Part shown: one piece after another, positions 1 through 13,040 of the stretch
How the letters are laid out: every line of letters begins with the position of its first letter
Numbering within the stretch: the first letter of the stretch is position 1
From: Prinia subflava
Lineage: Eukaryota > Chordata > Aves > Passeriformes > Cisticolidae
Length of the DNA stretch: 64,000 nt
Direction: 5' to 3'
Assembly (NCBI RefSeq): GCF_021018805.1
Contig: NC_086251.1
Span: 15,357,098 to 15,421,097 of the forward strand
Notes under the pieces: model-generated
Databases searched by the model: none
What the model saw: the letters and a program-made list of their open reading frames with translations, nothing else
Told to the model about the DNA's origin: nothing
Made by a program: the position numbers and the translations under genes

Positions 1-3000
1 GAGCTGCAGGAGGGACCTAGAGAAGCCTCCCTAAATCTACTCTGGCAAAGGTTTCTATTAGCTAGAACTGGGGGGAAACTAGAAATCTGATTCTTCCCTC
101 CAGATCCCAGAGATCTGCATGTGGCTGTCTGCACCTGAGCTAATTTTCCACACATCCTTGAAAACCAATGCAGAGAAAAAGGCACTTTTAGGATAGCCAG
201 GCACTTCCATCAGATGGGCTGCACTATGCCACCAAGTAGGCTTTTTTTTCATGGAAAAGTAGCCTGCAGTGACTCATTCAGACAGATTTGTCCCCGTTAC
301 AGGTACCTCTGCTTTGTCACCTGCATCCCACCCCAGCTGCCTGCTGCTGTGGTTCTGAATACCACAGCTTGTTCATGCTTGTGCTGGAGCAGACTGGGCT
401 TTTTCCTCTTGGCTGTTGATGCTCAAGACAGAATGCATCCTGTGATGAAAGGAAATCATGCACAATGCAGTTCAAAGTAGCAAAACTGTTTGCTGAGCTG
501 GCAGGAAATTTAATTTAGCACATGGGACTTTATGCTGCAAAGATTAAATATTCTTATTCAGATGAGAATGAAAACCTTGTGATTGCCTTATCAACTGAAA
601 CATGTGTAGGGCTTCCAGTAACCAAGCCATAAAAGCACTGATATACTTGTGCACTTTACAAAGGTCTTCCTAGTCCTTCCTCTTGTTCCTCTGAAAATGG
701 TTTTGCTAAGACAGGATGACTGCCTGTACTACTGGCATACCCTCACCCAGCTGGCAGTTTATCATATTATTGGTACCAATTCAGCTCAAAAGTGTCAAAT
801 GGGTGGGGTGTAGACAAGGGAATATGAGATCAGGGCAGGTTGGTAAGTTCCCTCTTTCTTGCTTTTTAGTTTCTGTTTCCATAAAATTCCCCAGGCTTAC
901 ATCAAACAATTCTGGTATTTAAAAGTATAATTTAACTTTTGAAGAAAGAAACATCTGTATTTTGCTTCTTGTTGAACTGTGTTCTTTCACGCAGAAAAGT
1001 GTCAATGGCAGGATGTAACCATGTAGATGAACCCTGAGCTGCAGATTGGATGCTGCAGAAAACCTGCTGGCAAGACACTGGGAAGCCATTACTATATCTT
1101 TAGCACGGTGTTATTCTCTTTTCATTTTCTTCCCAAAGCTGCTGCTGCTGGCCACTGTCATTCAGAGGATACCAGGCTAACAGCAGATCTGATGCCATCC
1201 CTCAGGCCTCAAATCCTGCAGAACACAAGCACCTGCCACAGTAACAGAGCTGTGCCCTGGTTGGTGGCCAGTCCTACCAAACCTGTCAAATCCCAAGTAA
1301 TCCCAAATCCCAAGCCCTGAAGTGGCACACCACGGTCCCTGGGATGGCAAGGCTGGGTGGCCTCATGCTCAAATGCAGGGGGACAGCTGGGGGACAGGCC
1401 AAGCAAGGCCAACACCAGCAATGCTCATGAGACTCAAGAGCTGAGCTGAGCAGAAACAGAAGTCCCATTGGCAGGGGTGCTCTTGGGGTCTTGTGACAAG
1501 TGAGTGGGTGTCTAGTGTGGTGTGGTTGTGGGTGTCCTGTGGGTGTGGGTGCCTGTGCTCTAAATCCTCTTCCTGCCACTATCAAAGTGTGCTTATGTAG
1601 TAAGGACCTGCAGAATGCTGCTTCAGTAAAAGCCACGCCAAGAAGTTAATATAAAATTTTCTTAGCAGCCTATTAAAAGAGAATATTAGTGATATTTATA
1701 ACAGTATTAAGAGTAGCCATGTAATTTCTAGTTTTCACAAGAGATCAAACCATTTTTAGGGTGCCTTATGAAGTCAGTCTGGCATAATTTTCCTGTCAGG
1801 AAGTAAGAGCAGTTTTTGTAGGCAACAAAGGTACAGAAAGCTGAGTGCTCTGCATTATAGTTCAGAAGATCAATAGATCCCTTTGTTCAGGGATCCTGAT
1901 GTTAAATGAAGAAATTTCTTGTTTATGTGCAGCCTTGGCCTATAAGTCCTGGTTGTTACTAACAAAAGTCCTTTCAGAGCACTCTGAGTGATCAGATTCT
2001 TGAACATCTTTCTATAAAAGCATTAGATAGAACAAAAAATAGAGAAGAAAAAGAACCTCCTAAAGTCTCCCATTCCACAGCTAATGTATCTTTGAGTATG
2101 AATTCCAAAGTGGGTAGAGAACACGCTTCTCCTTGGCATGGAAATAAATAGTGGAAATAATAAAAAAATCAGGAAATATTCTTAGCTTATCAGTTCTATG
2201 GGTGTATTAGCAACTTAGATGAGAATAGTTTTCATGATGAAAAGTTAACTGTGCATGTTTCTGAACTGTTGTTGCAAAATAAGAGGAAGGGGGAAGTTTA
2301 ATAACTACTGTTTTGGGTTGGGCTCCTTTCTGTGCTTTTACATATCTTTTAACAGCTGTGGGCAGGGGACCATGGAGCGGACATGTTTCTGTTCTCAAAT
2401 GGAAAAAAATAACCTTCAGAAATTTTCATTGGACAATATTCAAAAACTAAGAGCATTTAAAATTTTCCTCAGGCAAGAAGCCATTTTACAAAAAGACAAA
2501 TTGCAGGAACCACCCAAACAGACCAAAATTTTCAGTAATTTTTTTTTTGAGGTTTGCTTTGACATAGTCTTCATTTTCACACTCAACCTACTGTGAATTC
2601 ACCCAATTTCACAATTTGGGTGTGACCTCTTTCACACCCAACCTATTAAACAGCACTGCATGAACAACTTTTAGATAATGAGAAAAATCAGTTAGTAAAA
2701 TAATATTTTAAAGGAAGGTTGAGACCTTGCAAATGTGGATGTTTAATGTTACTTTAATAAATGTTTAGGTTTGGCCTCCTACAGAGGAATATATTGCTTT
2801 TTCATAAGTTCTGGATGTGTGCAAGTCCCACTGGAGATGAGAACAGATGCTACTTTGAAAGTCAAATTACTTTTCTAGAAACTTATAGATGGATTCTGAG
2901 GTACAGATTTTCTTTCTAGAATGGGCAAAGCAATGCTAGCTAAGCTTCTAATACATTTAAGCCTTCTAAAAATCTTTTCTCATGGACTCAGACTTTTAAT

Positions 3001-6000
3001 ATGCAAATTCAAAATCTGCTTTGCTCAAGAATCCACACTGCTGCTGCCTTTCCATGAGAGCTGACATGGACTGGTGGGAAATGTTTAGCAAAACTCTACT
3101 GTAGGCAGTGCTGGAGAGACTCACTCTTGCATTTTTGGGAAGCACTTCAAGACAGCAGTGCAGTAGAGAATTTAGTTTTTGTGTCACACTCAAGCCCAGA
3201 TGCAGTCACATTGTCTTCAATGAATTGGTTAAAGGATATAAATTAAAGAAAGAGCTGAGAGTTCTCCGTCAGATCAGAGGCTGACAGGGCACACAGTCAG
3301 ACTCTGGCCAACTGGAGGGGTTTTTTTCAACACACCAGAAACCTCTGCTCCAGCTTTGATTCATTCTTTACCACCCCATGTCACACCACCTCTTCAATTC
3401 CCAGAGCCTCCCCAGAAAGCACCACATCCCTTTAGTGACTGAGTCAGCTGTTTGTTTGCCCATCGCACAGTGCTGATGTTTTGAAAGTTCTCTTGGGAAG
3501 CTCTCCTTTGCATTATTTGGTGCCATATAAGGGTCTTAATTTTTATAAAGGTTACTTATGGACACGGGATTTTTTGCTAATCCTTGCTAATTTCATCTGG
3601 CTGGGGCTGACGCCAACTCTCTGCCTTGCCTGACCTCTTGTGAAGAGGAAGCAAGATGATCTTTTGTTGGTTTTTTTTTACAACTGGTCTCCAGAGGAGA
3701 AACTCCTGATTCAATCTGCAATGCTCTGCAAGGCAATTCCCTCCTGATGCTCTCCTCCAGCCTCTCTTGACTGTAAATTGCAAGGACTTCATTGAGCTGG
3801 AAGCCTCTCCTGGCACTGTACACGTAACAGACAGTGGTGTTTCCACACAGCTCCCTCCTGACCTGACTGTGGCTATGGAGACTTTGAATGGGGATGGCTG
3901 AGGAGACTTTAAATGGGCTGGAGACCAGTGGAGGATGGGTGCAGTTGCAAAAACTTCCCAAAGCAAGGAAGTCAGATGTGCAAGGGAGACCAACAGCAGC
4001 ATCAGTGTCAGCACTACTGAGTCATCTCCCTGTTGGAACCAAGCACAATAGTGACACTGCCCCGCCAATGCCTTCCCTGCAAAGAATTAATTCGTTTTTC
4101 ACCCTCTGTAAGATGAAGGTTGTCCTTTCTTTAAGCTCATGAAACCACCCTCTGTTTACTGAGTTCAGTTGCATTTAAGCAACTTGTGTGTGTTATATCA
4201 CAGATGAGTTTCTTGGTATCTATGTAATGGGAAAAAAATCAGATGAGTAAACTCGTGTTTTATGACTCAGCAGACATCATCTCAGTTTCTGGCTCTCACA
4301 GGATCTCTTTCTACAACCTTGGGCAAGCTCCTTAATCACTTACTGTGCCATCCTTAAAGAGCTTCCCTTATCTGTGTCTCCTCTTCTATCCATTGCCTCC
4401 TTATTGCAAATGTTATCCTACATATTTGTGTAGCACTTACCAGCAGAGAAACTTTGCTCCTGATAATTTCAAGACATCACCGGAATTAAGAGTAATATCT
4501 GTGTAATCAACCACACCATTTCCTCATCCTTTAACATGTCCTCTGGATGCCTTCCAAAAATTGCCAAACTAGAAACTAGAGCACTAATAAGAATGTATCT
4601 CCTGTCATGTAGTTTGGCTAAAGACTCCAGAAATAGGGAACTTTCAATGCTGAAAGACTCAGCACAGATGCTGTGCCAGCAGGGAACAAGGATGCAAAGG
4701 GAGAATTGGAGCCATGAGCTGCCTGGCAGCTACTGCAAAGAGTGAAGCTCCATTTATTCCCTGTAACATTCTCTGTCTCATCTTCTTCCTGCCAGAGTGT
4801 TGTGCATAGGTGACAGAACCCAGAAAGCACACTTTGTTGCTTCCCCATACACCTAGAGTTATCAGGAGATATCAGGACTTTTCCCAGGGGTCTGCCTCCT
4901 GTAAGACATTCCCAGGCACAAAGCAAGGAAAGGGAAAGTGAAATACTCCCTAAAGAGCTGCCTTAGGAGATGTTGTAACATACAAGATACCGTGAGGTAC
5001 CTCTATACCTATATCACCTGTAAGCAAGGTGCCACATAACTAAAAAGTAGTTCTGAAGTTCAGGAAAAGCTGACAGCAGCCATAGCAGTAGGTTTGAAGA
5101 AGAAATTAATGCCAAAGACAGGACAAAATAAGAGCACCCCTCCTTCTCAATCAGTTTTCTGTGGCTCCACTTTTGCCACTCGGAGGCAGCTGGGTGGGAC
5201 CAGTGTCTTTTGACAGGGCTTTATAAACATTTGCATGGCAGCAGCTCCCTGTTTGATCTGCTCTCCCAAGCAGTGTTTCTGTACCAAGACCCAGTGGATT
5301 CCTCAGCACTGCAATGTCTCCAGCAGTGTGAGGGAGCTCCCACAATGTCCCCATGACAAGCTGCTAAGGTGTGTGGGATAATTCTGCTTAGGAGGTAGCC
5401 CAGGGTTAGGAGATAAGAAGATAGCACAGTCTTTCCAGAGTCCTGCTCCGGCTGGAGAGGAGTTTCTGTGGTCTGTTATGAAGTGCTGGATGTTTACATT
5501 TTGCGTTTCCTGTCGGAAGAAATAGATCTGGCAAACAGCCAGCAAACTATTTCTGGAAAACTACTTTCCTGGTAATTAAAAGCACCTGGACAGACTTTCC
5601 TTGTCCAAACAGCACTGTCTGGCCAGGCCAGGCTTTTAGGGTCAGCATTTCAGGCACTGAACAGCTTTAACAGTGGCAGGAACTCAAGAATTCAAGGTGT
5701 TCCCTCTTCACCTCATGCATCTTGAATGTCAATTTGCAACCCAAGTTAAAGACGACAAAGGACTGAATGAAAATCTGTGACCGCTAACGTGTCAAAAGCT
5801 CCTCAAACCCCAGACTTTCCTTCTGGCTCTGCCAGGTGTTCAAAGATCATGAGAAGAATTTAGAAATCATGTGTTCTTTGCCCCACCCCTCCCACCTTCT
5901 GGCTTATGATCCTTTAGGGAGCTTTTGGATCATTTTTCAGGATCCATATTTCATTTAAAATAAAAGCTTGGAGTATTTCCCGCTTGTGACGCAAATGCAA

Positions 6001-9000
6001 GACCTTCCGCAAAGAAAAAAAACCCTGTCATGAAGTTGGCAGCCACACTGTTAAAGGTGGTGCTGCTGTAGTCAAAGTGAAATTAAATCAGAGAAATTGA
6101 GATGACTGCAATTATTTATAGCTGGCTGGCAGCAAGATCAGACTTTGCACTGCATTTTGGTGGCTGCTACTTCCTTACTAGCTTTACTAGTCAATGGGTG
6201 TCTCTTAGAGAATGCATTGTGGCTACCTACTGGTGTCTGGGGAGGGCAGGGGCCTGGCAGGACCTCCTGAGAGCAAGATTATCTATTGGCTAACAGCTGT
6301 CTCCCAGCTCCCTATGCCAGAACCTAGGTGAAGCAGTAAAGCTCACATGGCCAAAGCAAGTGCTGGAGCTCGTGGGATACCAAGGGGAACATGGCCCACA
6401 TTTGTGGATAAATGAGTTATGGAAGTAACAGCACGTGGACAGCAGTCTTCTGTGTCCAGAGAAGGAGAGTTAAGGAACAAGGGGTGGCAAATTAGGGAAT
6501 CTTCTTGGCAGCAGAAAGGAATAGCACCAACACTAACTGCTAGATAAATTCCTCACCTCTTCTGTTTCTTTGATAAAGCTCTTGTTTTTCTTTTACCTAT
6601 GTCTTAAGTCTTAATTTCTTCCACAGCCCATGTTTTTATATAGCACCAAGCTCCAGTGACTTACATCAGACAGGTCAGTTCATACAAGAAAGGGAAGGAG
6701 TTACTCCATCAAATCTTTAATCCTCTAAAGAAAAAAAAATCTAATTTATTTCTCTTATCTATAAGGCTTGTTTGGAAAATCAAAACTTCTAATAAGCATG
6801 CAGATAGCAATCAACATTAATCTTTCTGTATCTTAAGACCTGGGCAAGTTAAAACCTGAGGATCTCTTGAGAAGGAGATCAGCAAATAAAATTTTGATAA
6901 TTAATCAGAATCTCTTGGCTACTCAGGTCAACATATTCATGGTTTTAACTTTAATTTTGAATCATCTACCTTCAGACAAAGACTTACTGCATTGTGGAGA
7001 TACACACCCCTTGTAGAATCAGAACTGGCTTATAGACTAGGTAAGATTGATGCTGCAATAAATAATTTAAATTGGGTCATAGTTATCTCACCAAACCATA
7101 TATTGATAGTAAAAGCAAGATCAAGTTCTAGTGAAGAATATGCTTTCTAGAAGAGAAACTTAATCAGTTTTATTCCCCAGATTAATTAAGTATGCTGGAT
7201 ATAGGAAATGAATTAATTTTGAAAATGCTCCATTATAATTCCCTCTGATAAACCACTAAGAAGCATAAGCACATCTTCCATTATCTCCTGCTTTCCTCAG
7301 CTACAGGGATTAGAAATCATTCAAAAGGACACACTGCTTTGCAACTACAAGACACCCACCTGCCTGGGACCCGGCAAGGCTGGTCACATCGTTGCAGTAG
7401 ATGGGCCCGGTGAGAATTCCCATGACAATGATTTTTTTTCCCCTGTATCTGTCATTAACTGTCACTCTCAGAGTGCATTAGCACAAAGAAGCCAGTGACT
7501 GAGAGGGAAGAGCTCAGTCCTAGCAGAAAGCCTCAGCACTGTCTGCTTTGTCAAAGATGACAGCATAGTCTGATGGAAAACCCATACAATGTGCTTATGG
7601 CCTCTCCTGCAGTGCTTGCAGCCACAGACTGAGTCCTAGCTCTGCTTAGTGCAGTAGCAGAAATGCTCCTTCAACAAGAAAAAAACCCCTAGTCTCAATG
7701 TTTCCTTGCTCTTGATGTCCTGATTTCATGTTCTGGACAGTTTGTTTTATTCCTGATCAGCTGCTTTAAATCTTTATTTCCTTGCTTTGATGTCACCTGG
7801 AGGTATGAATTCCAGGAGAAATAAGGCAGTAATTTTTTGCCATGCCCTCGATATCTGTTTCCCCCTCACCCTATTCTCTTCCTGTTTCTATTCTCCCTGG
7901 CCACTGTTATTTCTTGTCAAAAAGGAGCGGGTTTGCTGTGACACATTTAATTTGAGCAAGTGCACTGCTGTAGAACCACATATAGTATTTACCTGAAAGG
8001 AGTTATGTTCTTAATCTCTCATCTAGAAACAGAGGTGACAAGTACAGCTCCTCAGCCAGGCACTCATGGGAACTAAAAGCCTGCAAAGCCACATCACCTC
8101 TGGCAGAGAACATAGTCCATGGAGCCACTGCCCCTCTGCAAGGTGTGCTTGGAGTTACTCTGCTCTGGAGCAATGAGTAAAGAGGACAGGTACAGACAGC
8201 AACAAATGATTCCTTGTTTCCACAGTCTGTAAAGCTGTTGTAACAGCTTACATCTGTATAGATGCACTCTGGAAAGTTCAGGATCTTTCAGAAAAGGAAA
8301 TTTTTCTCTCTTAAGAGGATAAATTATTCACCTAACCTTTAAGCTATCTGCTGTAAAATTAACTTGGACTGTTGTTGGTGAGTGCCTATTGAAGCAGATT
8401 GAATCTAATCCATCAGTTTTTAAAAGGATCTGTGCCTTCCGCAGAGATTGTTAGTTGTGGATGTGGCTTCCTTGCCCTTTGGACTCTTGTTTTCCCAGGG
8501 AGCAGAAGTACTGTTCAGAACAGCCTGTTTAACTGAGGAATGACAGGTGGAAGCATTGCACACACAAACTAATAATCCTAAAAGCAGTATGCTGGTGCAC
8601 CATTTTTCTGATGCAAGAAGAACACAGGGAATTAGCATTATTTCATTCAGTATTTCATGTGTAGTTCATTATTTCACTTACTAGAGTTTACTGAACATTT
8701 GTTTAAAAGCTTTTCCCAGTAGCATCAGAAAGCTGTACAGAAGTGACTGGGTTCAAGTGGTAGATGGAAATGAGTTAGTTTGAAAAGTAGATAATTTTTA
8801 AGAAGTTATCAAAACCTAGAACCTGGGATTTTTGAAAAGGATGCATCAAGCCAGGCACTTGGCTTTCAATGACAGATGAAAGGCCAGCACAAGGATTTGG
8901 CCAGCTAAGCCTCAGCATGCCTTAAAGGATGTTTAGGGCTGTGGTGCCACAGTAAATAGCAGGCTGTTGCCAAAACACCATTTCCAGTCAGACAGGACAA

Positions 9001-10890
9001 GTAAACGAACAAAGATCAGAGCACACCACCAGGCATTAGAATTGCATGTGCAGGGATGCAAATTCAGGGCCAGGGAGTTCAGCCATGATAGCTGGGATGT
9101 GAACTGATAATTTTTGATGTCAGCTTTTGTTTTCTTCCCAGGAAAATGTCTTCTTAGCAGCCTTCTTGCCATCTTGCTGTTTAAGCTAAGGGTTGCTGCC
9201 AAGCTGCTTGAAACCATCCTAACTCAACTACAGTGGTTTAAGCACAGTAAATAGGACCTGACATCCACCAAGAGAAGCCTTAAGATATCTTTCTGGTGTA
9301 TAGTGATGGATACAAGCACTTCAGGGATTGTCTCACCTCTTTCTTTTTGCCTCTTTGCTTCCTGTCATTTTTTGCATGCCTTTGTAAAAAGGAGATGTTT
9401 ACCTTAAAGCAGGCATTTGTGCAGAAAAATACTGGTTATGTGTAAAACAGGCCAGTTGCATTCCAGCCAGTAGTTTTATTACTCAGAAAACTGCTTCTCC
9501 CACTTTTATGGTATTGCCAAATGTACATTGCCATGAAAATAGTTCATGCTTCAATACTATCTGTTAAACGAGCACAGGATGATGTTCTTGTATTTTAGGG
9601 GCCATCTCTGTTACGGACCAAAGGTTAAATGACCCTGCAGATGTTAATTGCTCTCCTAGGATGTCCACTAGCAGTCTGTTACTGATATATTTGACATGCA
9701 TCACAGTCGGAAGACACCTGCACTTCTGCATCATTTCTCCACATTATTACTTATGGGGAGAAGCGGGGGCAGAGGTAGAGTTTTGCTAGTAAGCAAAACA
9801 TTATAAAAGCCCAGCATTCAAACTGCTCCACCCTCCTGCCACAATTGTTAATGTCAGAAGAAAGGGAAAGGGAGGTTGACTCATTTTGTCAAAGAATTTA
9901 GGTGGATTTAATTTGTAACCTTTTAGCTTTTTTCCTGCTTTAATGGATATCTGTCATCTTGGGATTTCAGCGGTCATCTGTGACTCTGGAATGACAATCC
10001 TCTGATGTGGAAATCTTGGTGCTGTTTAAGCATTAGTATTTTTGCAAGTGGTGTAACAACCATGGTTTTTCTAACAAGTTTCTTAAGGTTTCAGTGCTTA
10101 AAGGTGGCAGTGTGTGTTGTTGAAGATCATGGCAGATGGGACTTCTGGACAACATAATGTGTGCAGCCACTCCCTTTTCTAATGCCCTTGACAGAGGTTG
10201 CCAGTCATGCAAACACCTGCCGGGTTCCAGGAGGGCAGGTGATTTCACTCACTATTATCAAGGGCAGACTCAGCCTGTTGTAATGTTTTGTAGCACCAAG
10301 TTTAGCTTGGTGTTATTTCATTTGGATTATATGGTGTCATTTATGGGACTTAAATAGTAATTGAAAGTGATTCCACTGGAACTTTATTTGCCAAGAAAAA
10401 ATTTATGCCTTTCTTTCGTGAGCTTGGAGACAAGGACAAGGACAAATAATTGGAGAAGGGGAAATGTTTCTGCCAGTTTCTGGTATTTCCCAGAATCCTG
10501 CCAGTCACTGCTTCCTGGGTCTCTATGCCACCTCAGAGCTCTAGCTCCTGTGTGGGGCAGCTGAGCTATGGCTGTGGCCTTTGGTAATATGACAGGGACT
10601 GCCTATGCTGAGCAGGGCTTTCCTCTTGCCCTTTCTGCAAGTCTGAGTAAAACTCTGATGTATATTTATTGTGCCAGAGCCCTTTGCAACCCACAACACT
10701 ACTTCTGGCTGAAACCGAGTGATTACACGGAAATGTGCATTGGTGAGACAGGCTATAGGACCACAACTTCCTTGCTACTGGAACAGAGTCCATTCATTCC
10801 TGTGTAGAGATGACCAGTTTAAAAGTCTAGTGTCTGTTCAAACTCAAAACACAAAAATGTTCTGTAGTGTTAGAAGTAGCTCAGCTGCAG
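1..10890. other. gene-free region, no exon recognised
   Basis: I see no coding exon, RNA gene or well-preserved transposon here. The longest open frame is 163 codons on the minus strand at 3577-4068, overlapped by a second 122-codon frame. It has no recognisable domain and no convincing splice signals, so I treat it as chance. Base composition is ordinary, moderately AT-rich, with short T and A runs. The region could be intergenic DNA or an intron of a neighbour outside the window; the sequence does not decide this. Confidence 0.6.
2576..2647. repeat. nested inverted and direct repeats
   Basis: A perfect 10-bp inverted repeat, TTGGGTGTGA at 2616-2625 and TCACACCCAA at 2632-2641, has a 6-nt loop. 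CACCCAA at 2600-2606 can compete for pairing with TTGGGTG at 2616-2622. The same stretch holds a 17-bp direct repeat (2576-2592 and 2631-2647) with 15 of 17 positions matching. Function is unknown; it may be a remnant of a small palindromic repeat. Confidence 0.6.
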
Positions 10891-11610
10891 TAGAATCGTG
10901 CATATGATGAGTTGGAAGGGATCGCAAGAAATCTCCTCCTGGTCCTGAACAAAACTCCCAAAATCACACCATGTGCATTGTCCAAACTTTGTCAGGCTTA
11001 CTGCTGTGACCACCTCTGTGGGGAGCCTGTCCCAGCACCCAAACACCCTCTGGGTGAAGAACTATTCAGGCCATTCCCTCAGGTCCTGTCACAGGTCACC
11101 ACAGAGAAGAGCTCAGTGCCTGACTCTCCTCTTCCTCTCACAAGGAAGTTGTAACTGCAACGAGGACTCCTCTCAGCCTCCTCCTGGCTGAATGGACCAA
11201 GTGACCTCAGCTGCTCCTCATACAGCTTCTCCTCCAGGCCCTTTGCCATCTTCATAGTCCTTCTTTAGATGCTTCCTAATACCTTTATATCTTTCTTATA
11301 TTGTAGCACCCAAAACTGTGCACAGGCCTCGAGGTGAGGCCACACCAGTGCAGAGCAGAGCAGGACAATCACCTCACTTGACCTCACCTCCCCTGACAGG
11401 CTGCTGATGCTGAGCCTGAGGCATCCCAGGACACGGCTGGCCCTCTTGGCTGCCAGGGCAGCTGACTCAATGCTTTGGAGCGTGCTTGTCTGTGGGGTTT
11501 TAATGCATATTTTCCCTTCAATTGCTATGTGAAAGATATCCTCCCACTCACCTGCCTTCCCACACAAAGGAAGCTGGCCACTGAGTGAACTTAAATTGAT
11601 TGAAGGTGTT
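10891..11610 (-). mobile_element. degenerate CR1 LINE fragment
   Basis: Read on the plus strand, the segment begins with a decayed form of the usual reverse-complement CR1 3' end (agaatc...gttggaaggga at 10892-10922). It continues through familiar CR1 phrases: a clause about caps in 'gctcctcata' and 'cttctcctccaggc' (11211-11240), 'aaaactgtgcacaggcctcgaggtgaggcc' split over 11311-11340, and 'ggacacggctggccctcttggctgccagg' over 11430-11458. CR1 is the dominant LINE family of birds. This copy is on the minus strand, 5'-truncated, and diverged beyond any open reading frame. The end near 11610 is approximate because similarity fades. Confidence 0.8.
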
Positions 11611-11671
11611 AGCGATTTCCAAAAAGTCATTTTCAGCTATGGCACTTTAAAGTCTTTTTAAAAATTGTATT

Positions 11672-11714
11672 AAAAAAAAAAAAAAAAAAGCAGTTCTTCC
11701 AGGTTTTTTGTGGT

Positions 11715-11770
<56 letters not shown>
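11672..11770. repeat. A18 and T54 homopolymer pair
   Basis: A run of 18 A (11672-11689) is followed 27 bp later by a run of 54 T (11717-11770). The two could form a long A:T hairpin. They lie just beyond the CR1 fragment, but no AATAAA-type signal marks either as the tail of a recognisable retrocopy. The exact length of such runs is often unreliable in assemblies. Confidence 0.85.
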
Positions 11771-11774
<4 letters not shown>

Positions 11775-12142
11775 GCCCCTACAGCTACAATTGTCTTCTC
11801 CCCCTCAGTCAAAATAAAACCATCTCAAACCTGGGACCAGAACTCAAGTTAACTTCCCTCTCATTGTAAGAAGTGCCATGTTTTCTTTGAATACCCTGTC
11901 TGTTTCACCCTCCTGAAAGATGGCTCTGCTCAATGCACCTTTAATGCCTTGTAATGAAAAAATAAAAAGGTATTGTTTAGGAGTTAAAATACTACCCAGC
12001 AGTCCCCAGCCAGTACCTGCTACAGCTACAGGCTGTGGAGGGCTTGTACCAGCAGAAATTAGGTTAGAGCTCCATCCAACATTTGAAACCTTCCTCATCC
12101 CTCATGATGGTAGGACCATCCCAGGGTGAGGCATTTAGCCAC

Positions 12143-12541
12143 TCACTGTTTTTTCACCAAAGCTACTTCTGAGGTTAGTGTAGCGTTCCTCTGTTGCAGT
12201 GTAAATGGGACTTGTGGTTCTGCTTGAGAGTTGTTCCCAGAAGATTCATCTCTGGGTTCAGTGGTACATGGAAGCCTGGAGGACCCTTTCAAGGTCTGAG
12301 GTGATGTAAGAGCCAGAGTAATGTCAACCAGAAAGAGCACCTTGGGCTCCCGTAGCTCCAGGGCACTGAGTAATGATGGACAGGACAGAAGATTATTTGG
12401 AATTCTGTGTGGGTCACAGATGTCCCATAATGTCTGAATCTGAGGACTTGCAAGGGAAAGCAAAGCCAGAGCAGATCTTGGACCTCGGTCTGAAATCACA
12501 GCAGCGAGCCCTTCCTCCTTTGTGAATGACAATAGTAACAT
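12143..12541 (-). other. 132-codon ORF, possible exon or retrocopy
   Basis: An open frame of 132 codons starts with ATG at 12541 and ends at a TGA next to the ERV's left side. Its composition resembles a real protein: mixed hydrophobic and charged residues, with a central stretch containing 'LWDICDPHRIPN'. At its 3' end the minus strand reads ACA|GTGAGT, a strong splice-donor match that overlaps the stop. A candidate acceptor (taacag) lies just upstream of the ATG at about 12545, but its polypyrimidine tract is poor. I do not recognise the protein family. It may be a minus-strand exon of an unseen gene, a retrocopy fragment, or chance. The ERV inserted 92 bp upstream of its ATG (higher coordinate). 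Confidence 0.22.
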
Positions 12542-12626
12542 ACCCTGTTACATGTTACCTGTCTTGCTGAGGTAGCAAGCCACATGCTAATACACTTGTT
12601 TCTCATATTTGCTATATCCTTGTGCT

Positions 12627-12632
12627 GTGCAC
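12627..12632. repeat. target-site duplication of the ERV, left copy
   Basis: GTGCAC directly abuts the outer end of the left LTR and is repeated at 18065-18070 directly after the right LTR. A 6-bp duplication is what class II (alpha- or betaretrovirus-like) integrases produce. The hexamer is itself palindromic. Confidence 0.92.
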
Positions 12633-13021
12633 CGACGTGGAACCCTGGAAAGACTGGGGACTAGAATAACGTGCGTCCACACCAATATGGTTCTAAGCAC
12701 GTAATCCGCTTTATTCTGTGAGATGGCCGGTTAAGTACAGAGCGAATAGTTTACAGTAGCAGGTGCATTGTGATAGGCGGTGAACATACAGAAGTATGTA
12801 AGCTATTGCAGTTTAAGGTAGCCACCGTGTCATCCCAGTAACTGTTCTATGTTAGTGACACTACCACCTTAAGACATCCTTAGTAGTAGATAAGTTTATC
12901 TGTCAGTACGTATGCTGAACGTACTGAGGCCTGCTAGACCAGGCCTGAGGCCTGGTCTGAGGCCTAGTTTGAGGCCCAGGTGTGGATAGCTCTACCTTAT
13001 GATACAAGCTATCCTCCTACA
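12633..13021 (-). repeat. 3' LTR of the ERV
   Basis: This 389-bp LTR starts (minus strand) TGTAGGAGGATAGC at 13021 and ends CCACGTCG at 12633. An AATAAA polyadenylation signal lies at 12710-12715. The likely cleavage point is about 21 nt downstream near 12689, which makes U5 roughly 56 bp. I see no canonical TATAAA. Two perfect hairpins sit in U3: 7-bp arms at 12904-12910/12920-12926 and 10-bp arms at 12936-12945/12949-12958, amid an AGGCCT-rich stretch. The terminal dinucleotides are TG and CG, not the usual TG and CA. Confidence 0.95.
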
Positions 13022-13024
13022 CAT

Positions 13025-13040
13025 CCCCCCTTTTTTCTTT
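13025..13040 (-). promoter_or_regulatory. polypurine tract of the ERV
   Basis: On the minus strand the tract reads AAAGAAAAAAGGGGGG. It ends three bases before the 3' LTR start (ATG, then TGTAGG). In retroviruses such a tract primes plus-strand DNA synthesis. Its position next to the left LTR fixes the element's orientation as minus. Confidence 0.92.

Noticed and set aside
3577..4068. 163-codon minus-strand ORF
   Set aside because: Two overlapping frames of similar length, no motif and no splice signals; treated as chance.
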